From: CAZDUS01 sp964508705
GTDB taxonomy: Bacteria > Verrucomicrobiota > Kiritimatiellia > CAIKKV01 > CAITUY01
Assembly (NCBI GenBank): GCA_964508705.1
Contig: CAZDUS010000006.1
Span: 1-64,000, forward strand
Reading direction: 5' to 3'
Length of the DNA stretch: 64,000 bases
Part shown: positions 17,081-26,577 of the stretch, piece after piece
Position numbering within the stretch: the first letter of the stretch is position 1
Layout: the number at the start of each line of letters is the position of its first letter
Notes under the pieces: generated by a model
The model's database searches: none
What the model was told of the DNA's origin: nothing
Seen by the model: only the letters and a program-made list of their open reading frames with translations
Translations under genes and position numbers: made by a program

Positions 17081-18253
17081 ATGACAACAAGCTTGTTCAA
17101 TCCAGACGTCACCCCGCGGAACCAAGGCAACCAAGCCACAGTTCTCGACACCTCCATTCCGCCCAAAACCAACGATCCGGATCTTCAACGCCTCATCCGT
17201 AGCTACCATTCCATCATCCGCGACCGCGCCATCCGCTATCCCATCCCTTTCCACTTCGACGGCGAACTCGGCAAAGGACGGCAAGGCGTCGTCTTCCTTG
17301 CCACCCGGCAGGGCGGACGCGGTTGCCTGACCCGGCACGCCGTGAAACTCCATGACCCAAGCATCTATTCCAGCGCGGAAAAGTACTGGACCGACATGGG
17401 CCGCCTCGCCAGCCAGGTTTCCAAACTCCAACCCGTCCACAGCGATAACCTCGTCACCCGCGAGACCTACGACGAAACCAACGGCATCGGGTTCCTGCAA
17501 ATGGCCGTCATTGACGGAATCGACCTGCAATACCTGCTCAGCGGCACCCATCTGGCCATTGCACGCAGTCAATCCTCCGACGAGGAATGGCAACATTTCA
17601 TGACCACCCTCTTCCGTCTCGACGAGGGGCGCTTCATGCTGCAACCCGGTGTCGCGCTCTACATCCTGCGTAAGATCCTCATTGGATTGATTGTGCTTCA
17701 CGAGGCTGGCTACCTGCACGCCGACATCAAGCCTTCCAACATCATGATCGACCGGATGGGCTCCGTGAAACTTGTCGACTTCGGGCGCGCGGTGGAAATC
17801 GGGGAAAACATCAGCGTCCTTCTCGGCAGCCCAATCTATATGGCGCCGGAAACGCACCGGCTGGAAGCCGGGCTTGTTCAATCGGACCTGTTCAGCACCG
17901 GCCTGGTCGGCTACGAAATGCTTCGCGGCGAATCCCTCTTTGAATGCGTGGAAATGGACGAAGGTCAATTGCTTGAATACAAGACAACGCTGTTGGACCA
18001 CATGGAGGAAAAATTGCCCACCCAGATCCGGCAAAGCAAGCGCCTGGTCAAGGTCTTGAAGAAATTCCTGCAGTTCGACCCTGCGCAACGCTATTCCACC
18101 GCCCATGAGGCCGAGGAAAGTTATTACCGGCTACGCGGCATCTATCGCGACATGGGCATCAATGCCGACACCGAATACGACCGTGAACTCCAGATGTACC
18201 TCCACAAGCTCTCCGCTCCCAACACCGGCCACATCAACCCCCGGATCGCTTAA
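17081..18253 (+). CDS. Soluble Hanks-type Ser/Thr protein kinase
   Basis: 390 residues from MTTSLFNPD. The glycine loop GELGKGRQGVVF is at 61-72, the ATP lysine K89 in HAVKL, the catalytic loop YLHADIKPSNIMID with D215 and N220, DFG at 233-235 and APE at 255-257. The catalytic loop reads HAD rather than HRD, so it is a non-RD kinase that may not need activation-loop phosphorylation. A long insert (about 155-190) lies before the C-lobe. No transmembrane or sensor domain is present, so it is cytoplasmic. It is divergent from secA and converges on the GT87 gene, overlapping it by 4 bases. No Shine-Dalgarno is evident. An in-frame ATG at 17018 is the alternative start. Confidence 0.88.
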   Translation: MTTSLFNPDVTPRNQGNQATVLDTSIPPKTNDPDLQRLIRSYHSIIRDRAIRYPIPFHFDGELGKGRQGVVFLATRQGGRGCLTRHAVKLHDPSIYSSAEKYWTDMGRLASQVSKLQPVHSDNLVTRETYDETNGIGFLQMAVIDGIDLQYLLSGTHLAIARSQSSDEEWQHFMTTLFRLDEGRFMLQPGVALYILRKILIGLIVLHEAGYLHADIKPSNIMIDRMGSVKLVDFGRAVEIGENISVLLGSPIYMAPETHRLEAGLVQSDLFSTGLVGYEMLRGESLFECVEMDEGQLLEYKTTLLDHMEEKLPTQIRQSKRLVKVLKKFLQFDPAQRYSTAHEAEESYYRLRGIYRDMGINADTEYDRELQMYLHKLSAPNTGHINPRIA

Positions 18254-19445
18254 TTAAGTTCCCCGGCCTTTCTTGCGGAACTTATAGAATCTTCCCCGTG
18301 GCTCTGCCCCTTTGCCTCCGTTGGATATAGCAACCAGAGACCAAGCCCCACCAACAAATCCATACCCACCAGTGGTGCGATCGATTTCGCACCCCACACA
18401 GGAAAGAACACAGGAATGGCAACAGCCATAATCGCCAATATGATGGCACCCCGGTGGCGGGATCGAACCATGTAAACTAACGCCAAAATCAACGGAACGC
18501 GGGAATAAGGCCAGGCAATCGGAAGCAAAGCCACCGACAAGTAGCTGAACAAAACCCAAAGCCGCTCAGCCGCGACTATATCTCCTTGTCGCCAGAAATC
18601 CTTCCGATACCGCCAGACCAGTGCGGCAAGCCATGCCGCCACGCAAACAACCCCAACCCATCCAACCGAGTTCCTCACAGCTACAATCATTCCAGAGTTG
18701 TCGCGCCTTAACATCATCGCGACGGTATTGGATTGATTCACCCAATAATATTCATCCAGACACGTTGTAGAGAGAAGCCCCAGCGCCGCTAACGCCACGC
18801 TCCAAACAAGCCCAAAACCCAACCATCCCTTCCGCCGCGGTTCTGCCAGAAACAGCAAAACAAACAGACCTGGCAAAAATTTCGGCAGCGACGCCACTCC
18901 AATGCCAATCCCGCACCCAATGGGATATTTCCTGAGACACGCGTAGCCAAGCGCTGTGCCGAACAACCATATAATCGTCAATTGTCCCAACGAAGTAATT
19001 ATTGGTGGCCAAAGCAACGACAGCAAGGTCAGTCCCAAAGCCAACTTCCACGACACCTTCAACAGGCGGAACGAAGCGTACAGCAAACCAATCATCAGCC
19101 ATGCCCACGCCATGGATGCCTGCGCCCAGGGCAGCATTGCCACGGGTGACACCAACAGGAAAGCCGTCGGCGGATGTGTGCTTGCATGCCACACATTCCA
19201 TTGAATTCCTATTTCACGAAAGCCATAGGCCAGAATAGGATATGCCGGTTGTCCAGTCACAAGCGCCCGCCATCCAACGATATCCTGCGCCACATCTGAA
19301 TACGGAATCCGGCCGGTTAGCACCAGCTTAACCTCACCCAGCAAATCAATAAAGCTCCCGCCGCCGTACTTCAAGAGAAGCAAGCCAGAAACAACTGCAA
19401 GAGCCCCCCCAGGAACCTTGTCAACTTTGGAGCATTGATCGGCAT
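18250..19445 (-). CDS. GT87-like polyprenyl-phosphate-dependent glycosyltransferase, frameshifted near the start
   Basis: An integral membrane protein with about nine or ten hydrophobic helices and a conserved periplasmic-loop pattern (DVAQDIVGWRALVTGQPAYP, then WHASTHPPTAFLL), typical of DUF2029/GT87 mannosyltransferase-like enzymes. The long frame opens only at TTG 19383 without a ribosome-binding site. A perfect AGGAG lies 8 bases before ATG 19445 in a different frame (MPINAPKLTRFLGG...), which meets the main frame at a G7 run (C7 at 19404-19410 on the plus strand). One additional G, or a -1 slip, would join them. Either an assembly error, a real mutation or phase variation is possible. 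Confidence 0.7.
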
Positions 19446-19486
19446 TATTTTATCTCCTGAATTTTCATCTGCACTGTTTGCCTTGG

Positions 19487-20206
19487 CTATACTTTGCTCT
19501 TCAAATACCTCTGCCGCTTCAACTCCGGAAACTTTTCAATGGCATACCGCAACATCGTGCGAGGCATCACGCCGCACCGCGGCCTTAGGAACTCCTCCAA
19601 CAACTCCACATCGCGCTTCCCAATCTCCCGCAACATCCAGCCCACCGCCTTGTGGATCAAATCCTCATCGTCATCCAGCAACCGTTCTGCTATTGCCAGC
19701 GCATCCTTAAAATCACCCTCCCGGATAAAGGCATACGTCGCCAGCATCGCTATGCGCCGCTCCCATAACGACGTTGAGGCGACCAACCGATACAAAGGTC
19801 TCCGTGATTTATCCTTGAGATAACCGCCTAGAATATTCGGCGCCGAGAGATCAACCAAATCCCAATTATTAATCCGCCCCGTACTCGCCATATATAACCG
19901 GTATATCCGCCGGCGGTCCGCATCCGACCCCTTCTCAAACTGCCGCACCAAAATGAGAAGCGCCAGAAGCCTCTCTTCATGAATAGTGGAGGCCAGTAGC
20001 TCGCGAAGAACTATTTCATCCGCATCAAAAAAGACCTTCACCGCCTGACGAAGTTTCGGTACCCGGATCCCTGCAAAAACATCCCCCTCGCCATACTCTC
20101 CTGGCCCAGTCTTGAAAAACCATTGCAGTATCGCCGCATCTTTTGGACTCGCTTCGGCACTCAACCATGCCCGAATATTCCGGATCGTTGGTTTTTTATC
20201 CTTCAT
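19487..20206 (-). CDS. DNA alkylation repair protein, AlkD-like
   Basis: 239 residues made of HEAT-like helical repeats: FAGIRVPKLRQAVK, HEERLLALLILVRQFEKG, NNWDLVDLSAPNILGGYL, LWERRIAMLATYAFIR, LIHKAVGWMLREIGKRD. This is the order and spacing of the AlkD DNA glycosylase family, which removes N3/N7-alkylpurines. The WDLVD and WERR motifs correspond to the conserved DNA-contacting Trp, Asp and Arg positions. It lies 41 bases upstream (in transcription) of the glycosyltransferase start but is unlikely to share its function. No clear Shine-Dalgarno. Confidence 0.9.
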   Translation of the reverse strand: MKDKKPTIRNIRAWLSAEASPKDAAILQWFFKTGPGEYGEGDVFAGIRVPKLRQAVKVFFDADEIVLRELLASTIHEERLLALLILVRQFEKGSDADRRRIYRLYMASTGRINNWDLVDLSAPNILGGYLKDKSRRPLYRLVASTSLWERRIAMLATYAFIREGDFKDALAIAERLLDDDEDLIHKAVGWMLREIGKRDVELLEEFLRPRCGVMPRTMLRYAIEKFPELKRQRYLKSKV

Positions 20207-20303
20207 GGGTCATCCGCGCAAATGCCATTCTTTCGATAGAACATGTTTCCTGTCATAACACAGGCATGGATTCAAGTCAGCTCCTTGTGTAAACTCCCGC
20301 ACC

Positions 20304-21176
20304 ATGAACAACCCGCTATTCAGGCCGCCAGCCGAAGCCGAAAGTCTCATCCTGCAAATGGATGAAGGCTGTCCCTATAATCGTTGCACCTTCTGCGGCA
20401 TGTATCGCGGCATGAAATACCGGCAACGCCCTTTTTCTGAAATCACCCGCCTCATCACCACCGAGGCCCGCTACGCCCCTGAAACCCGCCGAATTTTCCT
20501 GGCGGATGGTGACGTTATGCGCCGGTCTTTCGATGAACTCCAATCGATCCTCTCGCTTCTCATCTCTAATTTCCCCCGGCTTGCCCGCATCAACACCTAT
20601 GCCACAGGCATCGCCATCCTTTCCAAAACCCAGGCCCAATTGGAAATGCTCAAAACCATGAAACTCCAAATTCTTTATCTGGGCCTGGAAAGCGGTGACG
20701 ATGAAACCCTCCGCCAAGTCAAGAAAGCCGAAAGCGCCTCCACGATGATTGAAGCCGGACGTCGCGCCCAATCCGCCGGACTCCGCCTCTCCGTGATGAT
20801 CCTTCTCGGACTCGGTGGTGTCGTACGCACCCGTGAACACGCCCTAACCACCGCTGAGACATTGAACCGTATGCAGCCGCGTCTTCTCTCCGCTCTACGC
20901 GTGATCCCGGTGCCAGGCACGGAATTCCACTCCGAAACCACCTCCGGGCGTTTCGAGCAATTATCGGAAGCGGGTGTGGTTCGTGAATTACGCCTACTTG
21001 TGGAACACCTTGAACTTGAGAACACCGTCTTCCGCGCCAACCACACGTCCAACGTCATTCCTCTTGAAGCTCGATTCCCTCGTGACAAACCAGCGCTACT
21101 GGATCAACTCGACGCGCTACTGGCCTCCAACCACCTCGATGCCCGCACTCCCGGCCCAATGCCTCTCTGGTTATGA
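20304..21176 (+). CDS. Radical SAM protein
   Basis: 290 residues. The cluster motif is CPYNRCTFC (CX4CX2C, residues about 19-27), the spacing used by a subgroup of radical SAM enzymes with GCPHNRC-like sites. GLESGDDETLRQVKK is the SAM-binding beta-4 region, and VMILLGLGG follows. The coproporphyrinogen oxidase-like Elp3 core covers the whole protein, and there is no B12 or TRAM domain. Substrate unknown. It is a single gene divergent from the alkD-like gene and convergent with gmhB; a small hairpin TTTCCAC-GTGGAAA at about 21184-21203 lies just past its stop. Confidence 0.85.
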   Translation: MNNPLFRPPAEAESLILQMDEGCPYNRCTFCGMYRGMKYRQRPFSEITRLITTEARYAPETRRIFLADGDVMRRSFDELQSILSLLISNFPRLARINTYATGIAILSKTQAQLEMLKTMKLQILYLGLESGDDETLRQVKKAESASTMIEAGRRAQSAGLRLSVMILLGLGGVVRTREHALTTAETLNRMQPRLLSALRVIPVPGTEFHSETTSGRFEQLSEAGVVRELRLLVEHLELENTVFRANHTSNVIPLEARFPRDKPALLDQLDALLASNHLDARTPGPMPLWL

Positions 21177-21259
21177 TCCTCTTTCCACGGTTGCGTGGAA
21201 ATCAGAAGCTCCGGGACCTGCGTAACACTGAGGGCTCCTACATGGCCATGAGTTAACTC

Positions 21260-21787
21260 TTATCGACTTAAAATGGCTTCGATCGACGACGAGAGGTCCG
21301 CCATGGTGGCTATGCTGAAATCCGGCTTGGCCGCAGGATAGGCCTTGCCAACTAGAATGGTCCGGCAACCGGCAGCATGGCCCGCTTCCACATCCCTAGC
21401 CGAATCGCCAATCATCCATGACCTCTCAAGATCAAGTAGATACCGCTTCGCGGCTTCCAGCAGCATGCCCGGCTTGGGCTTTCGACACTCGCATTCATTC
21501 CCATCATGAGGGCAATACAGGATATCAAGAATCTTCAGTTGATGTTCCGTCTCCAGCATTTCTCGCAAACGACGATGGATATCCTCCAGCTCCTCCAGCG
21601 TCATGCGCCCCAACGCCACACCCCGCTGATTCGTAATGATAACCGCCTCATAGCCAAGCCGCGTTATCGTCTTCAGCGTGTCGATGAACTCCGGCAAAAC
21701 ATGGAAATCCTCCCATCGTTCCACATACCCTGGACCCGGTGATTCATTGACAACTCCATCCCGATCAAAAAAGACGCATTTTCTCAT
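21260..21787 (-). CDS. gmhB: D-glycero-beta-D-manno-heptose 1,7-bisphosphate 7-phosphatase (HAD-IIIA)
   Basis: 175 residues. HAD motif I FFDRDGVVNE (nucleophile Asp and second Asp), motif II IITNQRG, a Cys/His zinc loop (CPHDGNECECRKPKPGML) and motif IV GDSARDVEAG. Zinc-loop plus HAD-III architecture is the GmhB signature and also occurs in histidinol-phosphate phosphatase. It removes the 7-phosphate on the way to ADP-heptose for lipopolysaccharide. AGGA precedes the ATG by 7 bases. It follows atpC by 35 bases, so it may be read from the atp operon. Confidence 0.88.
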   Translation of the reverse strand: MRKCVFFDRDGVVNESPGPGYVERWEDFHVLPEFIDTLKTITRLGYEAVIITNQRGVALGRMTLEELEDIHRRLREMLETEHQLKILDILYCPHDGNECECRKPKPGMLLEAAKRYLLDLERSWMIGDSARDVEAGHAAGCRTILVGKAYPAAKPDFSIATMADLSSSIEAILSR

Positions 21788-21822
21788 AATCGTCCTGCAA
21801 CGGCGCTCTCGTTAGTCCATCC

Positions 21823-22149
21823 TTAGGTAATTGATGCTTGAGACTGGTGCTTGGATTGCAACTCACCCATCTTTTCCTCGGCGGCTACAACAGATTCCAC
21901 AGGAAAGACCGCGTTCGAAAAAATGTCCACCTCCCGCCCCTTCACTTCAGCCATCCCGCCATCAATCACGAAACGCACCGTGGCCACCTCCGTTTCAACC
22001 TTGAGCACGCCAACTCCAAGACCACTGATCAACGGCAGATGCCCGGATAAAACCCCAAAATAGCCGCCGAGTCCTGGACAAACGATCCCAACCACCTCCG
22101 CATCAAAAAAGGTCTTGTCTGGTGTACGTACTCTTAATTGATACGTCAT
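21823..22149 (-). CDS. atpC: F1Fo ATP synthase epsilon subunit
   Basis: 108 residues: the N-terminal beta-sandwich (LRVRTPDKTFFDAEVVGIVC, then YFGVLSGHLPLISGLGVG), with the C-terminal helical domain reduced to a short tail (about 88-108). The short helical part suggests weak epsilon-type inhibition of ATP hydrolysis. Its ATG overlaps the atpD stop (ATGA). Confidence 0.93.
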   Translation of the reverse strand: MTYQLRVRTPDKTFFDAEVVGIVCPGLGGYFGVLSGHLPLISGLGVGVLKVETEVATVRFVIDGGMAEVKGREVDIFSNAVFPVESVVAAEEKMGELQSKHQSQASIT

Positions 22150-23579
22150 GAATGCTCCCCACGCAATTTCCGAGCCTTCTTCAGGGCATCATCAATATTG
22201 CCCACCATGTAAAACGCCTGCTCTGGAATCGAATCGTGCTTTCCTTCAAGGATTTCACGAAATGACCGAATCGTGTCGGAAAGCTCAACATACACGCCCT
22301 TCATGCTGGTGAATTGCTCCGCCACAAAGAAAGGCTGTGATAGGAACTTCTGGATCTTCCTGGCGCGCTCCACAACCAAACGGTCCTCATCGGAAAGCTC
22401 ATCCATGCCAAGGATGGCAATGATATCCTGAAGCTCCTTGTAGCGCTGGAGGATTTCCTGTACCCCGCGGGCTATGCGGTAATGCTCGGCACCCACAATG
22501 TCCGGCGAAAGCATGCCGGACGAGGAGGTCAGTGGGTCAACCGCAGGATAAATCCCCAATTCCGAGATGGAGCGGGACAATTCTGTCGTGGCATCCAGAT
22601 GGGCAAACGTGGTGGCGGGCGCCGGATCCGTATAATCGTCAGCGGGCACATATACCGCCTGGATGGAGGTAATGGAGCCAGCATGCGTTGACGTGATGCG
22701 CTCTTGCAGTTCGCCCATGTCGGTCCCCAGCGTCGGCTGATACCCCACAGCAGATGGAATGCGGCCAAGTAGAGCGGACACTTCAGCGCCAGCCTGCGTG
22801 AACCGGAATATGTTATCGATGAATAGCAATACATCCTGCCGCAGCTCATCCCGGAAATATTCAGCCACGGTCAATGCCGAAAGAGCCACGCGCGCCCGCG
22901 CCCCCGGCGGTTCATTCATCTGCCCGAAAATCATGGCTGTCTTCTGAATAACCCCGGACTCCCTCATCTCGCGATACAACTGGGTGCCTTCACGAGTGCG
23001 TTCACCCACACCGGCAAACACCGAATAGCCACCATGCTCGGTGGCAATATTGCGGATCAACTCCTGGATCAATACGGTTTTCCCCACCCCGGCGCCGCCA
23101 AAAAGCCCGATCTTGCCGCCCCGCTTGTAGGGGGCCAGCAAATCAATAACCTTGATCCCCGTCACCAGAATGCTGTCATGGGTCTCCTGCTCATCATACC
23201 GGGGGGCCAATCGGTGAATCGGCATCCGCTTGACCGCATCGATGGGCCCCGCCTGATCAATGGGCTCCCCGAGCAGATTCATGACGCGTCCAAGAGTTCC
23301 CGGCCCAACCGGAACCGTGATTTCATTCCCCGGATTACGCACCTCTGCTCCTCGCACAAGACCATCGGTGGAATCCATGGCGATGGTGCGGACAAGATTG
23401 TTGCCCATATGTTTCGCCACCTCAAGCGTCAGGTTCCACGGGTTATCGTTAATAAAGGGGTTGGTCACTTGTAGCGCCCCCAGGATTGGCGGCAATCGGA
23501 ACTCGGGAAACTCCACGTCAACCACAGGCCCCAACACTTGGGCTATCGTACCTGAAACTTGTTCATTTTGTGCGTTCAT
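22146..23579 (-). CDS. atpD: F1Fo ATP synthase beta subunit
   Basis: 477 residues. Catalytic P-loop GGAGVGKTVLIQEL, catalytic Glu in GVGERTREG, the DELSEEED-like loop as DELSDEDRL, and SQPFFVAEQFT near the C-terminus. Full family length and all catalytic motifs are present. It follows atpG by 34 bases and overlaps atpC. Confidence 0.97.
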   Translation of the reverse strand: MNAQNEQVSGTIAQVLGPVVDVEFPEFRLPPILGALQVTNPFINDNPWNLTLEVAKHMGNNLVRTIAMDSTDGLVRGAEVRNPGNEITVPVGPGTLGRVMNLLGEPIDQAGPIDAVKRMPIHRLAPRYDEQETHDSILVTGIKVIDLLAPYKRGGKIGLFGGAGVGKTVLIQELIRNIATEHGGYSVFAGVGERTREGTQLYREMRESGVIQKTAMIFGQMNEPPGARARVALSALTVAEYFRDELRQDVLLFIDNIFRFTQAGAEVSALLGRIPSAVGYQPTLGTDMGELQERITSTHAGSITSIQAVYVPADDYTDPAPATTFAHLDATTELSRSISELGIYPAVDPLTSSSGMLSPDIVGAEHYRIARGVQEILQRYKELQDIIAILGMDELSDEDRLVVERARKIQKFLSQPFFVAEQFTSMKGVYVELSDTIRSFREILEGKHDSIPEQAFYMVGNIDDALKKARKLRGEHS

Positions 23580-23613
23580 TGTTTCTCTCCAAATACACGA
23601 TTCAAAGCTCTAC

Positions 23614-24483
23614 TTATTGCAACGCCTCAGCGCCAGCCACAATCTCTGACAATTCCTTGGTGATCTGAGCCTGTCGAACCCTGTTGCGCTCAAGGGTCAT
23701 GGCCCGAATCAACTGGTCGGCATTCGTCGTGGCTTGATCCATGGCGCGCATGCGGGCCCCATGCTCCCCGGCGGCGCTAGCCAGTAAAGCCTGATACAAT
23801 CGCAGCGTCACAAGATTGGGAAGCGCCGACTGTAGCAATGTCTGCGTATCAGGCTCCACCAGCCACGAGTGACTCGCCGGAACCTTCCCAACCGGAACCA
23901 ACGCTGCATCTATTGGAATAAAGCGGCTGATGCAAGGAGTGGCCCCAGCTGTCGCATTGGTCTTGTTCCACGCTACATGCACCTCATCCAACCGTCCGCT
24001 CAGGAACCCCGACAAAAGCTCATGCCCAATTTGCCGGGCCACGTTGAAATCAGGATGGGCAATGGCTTGGTCGTAATATCGTTCTATCGGGAACCGGGTT
24101 TTCAGGAAATTATTGGCCTTCCGTCCACAACAACTGACGCGAACAGTCGCAGTCTTTTGCTTGATCGCTATCCACTTCGCCACTTCGCGCAGGAGATTGG
24201 TGTTGAATCCCCCGCAAAGCCCCCGATCCGACGCAATAACGACAATATGAACGTTTCGTGCTTCGGCACGCGGCTTCAACAAGGGATGCTCCTGCACGGC
24301 GTCCAGCCCTGCCGTAAGATGCCCAACCATGGCGTGAATGCGCCCCGCATAGTCAGCCACCCTTTTCTCCGCCTCTTGGGCACGACGCAGCTTGTTCACC
24401 GAGACCAGCTTCATGGTTCGGGTCAACTTGCGGGTGCTCCGCAAGCGGGCTATCTTGGTGTTATATTCCTTGAGGGTCGACAT
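23614..24483 (-). CDS. atpG: F1Fo ATP synthase gamma subunit
   Basis: The central rotor shaft, 289 residues. The N-terminal coiled coil (TRKLTRTMKLVSVNKLRRAQ) and the C-terminal coiled coil (AMDQATTNADQLIRAMTLER, then RQAQITKELSEIVAGAEAL) are the strongly conserved ends. The middle Rossmann-like part (VIASDRGLCGGFNTNLLREV) is also typical. Confidence 0.96.
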   Translation of the reverse strand: MSTLKEYNTKIARLRSTRKLTRTMKLVSVNKLRRAQEAEKRVADYAGRIHAMVGHLTAGLDAVQEHPLLKPRAEARNVHIVVIASDRGLCGGFNTNLLREVAKWIAIKQKTATVRVSCCGRKANNFLKTRFPIERYYDQAIAHPDFNVARQIGHELLSGFLSGRLDEVHVAWNKTNATAGATPCISRFIPIDAALVPVGKVPASHSWLVEPDTQTLLQSALPNLVTLRLYQALLASAAGEHGARMRAMDQATTNADQLIRAMTLERNRVRQAQITKELSEIVAGAEALQ

Positions 24484-24495
24484 GACTGATCAACG

Positions 24496-26013
24496 TCACG
24501 GTTTGGATTTTACCGCCAAACGGTTCAATACGGCTTCCAGCGCCGCCTTGACTTCCGAACTCATCGTTTTATCCCTGGCGAACAACTTCAGGTATTCCGC
24601 AGGTTCGCGATCAAGCACCTCAAAGAGGGATGATTCAAACCCCTGTATCTTCGCGGGGGGTATTCCATCAAGATACCCCTGCGTACCCGCGTAGATGATG
24701 GCAACCTGCTTGGCCACAGGAATCGGCTCATGGATATCCTGCTTCATGATTTCCATCAACCGTCGCCCCCGTTCCAGTTGGCGCCGGGTCGCGGCATCCA
24801 TATCGGAGGCAAACTGCGCGAACCCCGCGAGTTCCCGATACTGCGCCAGTTCCAACCTCAACGAGCCCGCCGTTTGCTTCATGGCCTTCAACTGGGCATC
24901 GCCACCCACGCGCGAAACGGAAATACCGGGATTGACCGCCGGACGCTGTCCTGCGTTGAAAGTGTCAGCCTCAAGGAAAATCTGCCCATCAGTAATGGAA
25001 ATCACGTTGGTCGGGATATAGGCGGAAACATCATTCGCTTGGGTCTCCACGATGGGAAGCGCCGTCAGGCTCCCTCCCCCGCGGGCCGGACTCAATTTGG
25101 CGGCCCGCTCCAGCAGTCGACTGTGCAAATAAAACACATCTCCCGGAAACGCCTCGCGCCCCGGCGGGCGACGCAAGAGCAGGGAAAGCTGGCGATACGC
25201 CTGCGCCTGCTTGGTAAGGTCATCATACACGATCAGGGCGTGCCCGCCATGGTCGCGAACATATTCTGCCATGGCGCAACCGGCATAAGGCGCCAGATAT
25301 TGCATGGGCGCGGGATCCGACGCCGTCGCGGCAATTACGGTGGTGTACTCCATCGCGCCGTTCTGCTTCAGGGTTTCGCATAACTGAACCACGGTGGACC
25401 GCTTTTGGCCAATCGCCACATAGAAACACCTGACGTTTTCACCGCGCTGATTGATGATGGTGTCAATCGCCAACGACGTCTTGCCGGTCTTTCGGTCCCC
25501 GATGATCAGTTCGCGCTGTCCTCTGCCTATCGGGGTAAGAGCGTCAATCACCTTGATGCCGGTTTGCATCGGCTCGCAAACATCAACCCGGTCCGTGATG
25601 CCCGGCGCCTTGATTTCAATATTGCGATACTCGTTGGCGGTAATGGTGGGGCCCCCGTCCAAAGGACGCCCCAGCGCATCAACAATGCGACCCGCCATCT
25701 GGTCACCCACAGGGACCGAGGCAATGCGCTTGGTGCGCTTCACGGAATCGCCCTCTTTCACAGTCCCATCCTCGCCAAAAATCGCAATCCCGACGTTGTC
25801 CTCTTCAAGATTCAGCGTAATGCCGGTTACCCCACCCCGCTCAAACATCACCAGTTCGCCCGCCATCAGCCCAGCGAGCCCATGAACCCGCGCAATGCCG
25901 TCACCCACGCTAAGAACGGTGCCCACCTCGGAAATTTCAACATTGCTGTCAAACTCCGCGATTTGTTTTTTTAGGATCGAGGAAATCTCCTCGGGTCTCA
26001 AATCAACTGCCAT
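24496..26013 (-). CDS. atpA: F1Fo ATP synthase alpha subunit
   Basis: 505 residues, the non-catalytic nucleotide-binding subunit. P-loop GDRKTGKTSLAIDTI, the DDLTKQAQAYRQLSLLLRRP segment and PGREAFPGDVFYLHSRLLER are present. GGAG lies about 9 bases before the ATG. The N-terminal helix (RPEEISSILKKQIAEF) that binds delta is intact. Confidence 0.97.
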   Translation of the reverse strand: MAVDLRPEEISSILKKQIAEFDSNVEISEVGTVLSVGDGIARVHGLAGLMAGELVMFERGGVTGITLNLEEDNVGIAIFGEDGTVKEGDSVKRTKRIASVPVGDQMAGRIVDALGRPLDGGPTITANEYRNIEIKAPGITDRVDVCEPMQTGIKVIDALTPIGRGQRELIIGDRKTGKTSLAIDTIINQRGENVRCFYVAIGQKRSTVVQLCETLKQNGAMEYTTVIAATASDPAPMQYLAPYAGCAMAEYVRDHGGHALIVYDDLTKQAQAYRQLSLLLRRPPGREAFPGDVFYLHSRLLERAAKLSPARGGGSLTALPIVETQANDVSAYIPTNVISITDGQIFLEADTFNAGQRPAVNPGISVSRVGGDAQLKAMKQTAGSLRLELAQYRELAGFAQFASDMDAATRRQLERGRRLMEIMKQDIHEPIPVAKQVAIIYAGTQGYLDGIPPAKIQGFESSLFEVLDREPAEYLKLFARDKTMSSEVKAALEAVLNRLAVKSKP

Positions 26014-26031
26014 ACGGTCATCTCCAATCCG

Positions 26032-26577
26032 TCATGTTCCGGCAAGCACCCGATGCGCCATGCGCAATCGGGCGGCCAGACTGAAATCATAGACAATATC
26101 ACCCACTTGCACACGGCACCCACCCAACAGGGAAGGATCGTCCTTTGCGCGAAGCAGGACAGTCTTGCCAAGCAGGGCGCTAAAGCGGCTTGCCATGGCC
26201 TCCAATGCCGACGCGTCAACTGGCGCGCTCGAACTCATTTCCCCATGTATGACACCTCGCCGCTTGTCATCCAGCTCCTGAAAGCTGGCCCCTATCTTCC
26301 CCATCACATGAAGCCGGCGCTTGCTCTCTAGAAATTGAAGGAAAGTCCACGTCATTTCATGGACCCGCCCCTTGAAAAGCGATTCCAGCACACGGTGCCG
26401 CGCATCGTCTGACAAAACACTGTCTCTGGTAAAAGTAACAAGCTCAGGCGACTGATGAAGCGCCCTGATGATCATCGTCATATCTTCCGACACTTCACGT
26501 TCCACTCCTGATTCCAAGGCCAAATCGAGCAGCGCCTTGGCGTAACGTCTGGCCGCGATGCAATAGTGCCCCTTCAT
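26032..26577 (-). CDS. atpH: F1Fo ATP synthase delta subunit
   Basis: 181 residues, joining F1 to the b-subunit stalk. N-terminal six-helix bundle starting ARRYAKALLDLALESG and the C-terminal signature LLGGCRVQVGDIVYDFSLAARL. The ATG overlaps the atpF stop (ATGA). Confidence 0.93.
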   Translation of the reverse strand: MKGHYCIAARRYAKALLDLALESGVEREVSEDMTMIIRALHQSPELVTFTRDSVLSDDARHRVLESLFKGRVHEMTWTFLQFLESKRRLHVMGKIGASFQELDDKRRGVIHGEMSSSAPVDASALEAMASRFSALLGKTVLLRAKDDPSLLGGCRVQVGDIVYDFSLAARLRMAHRVLAGT

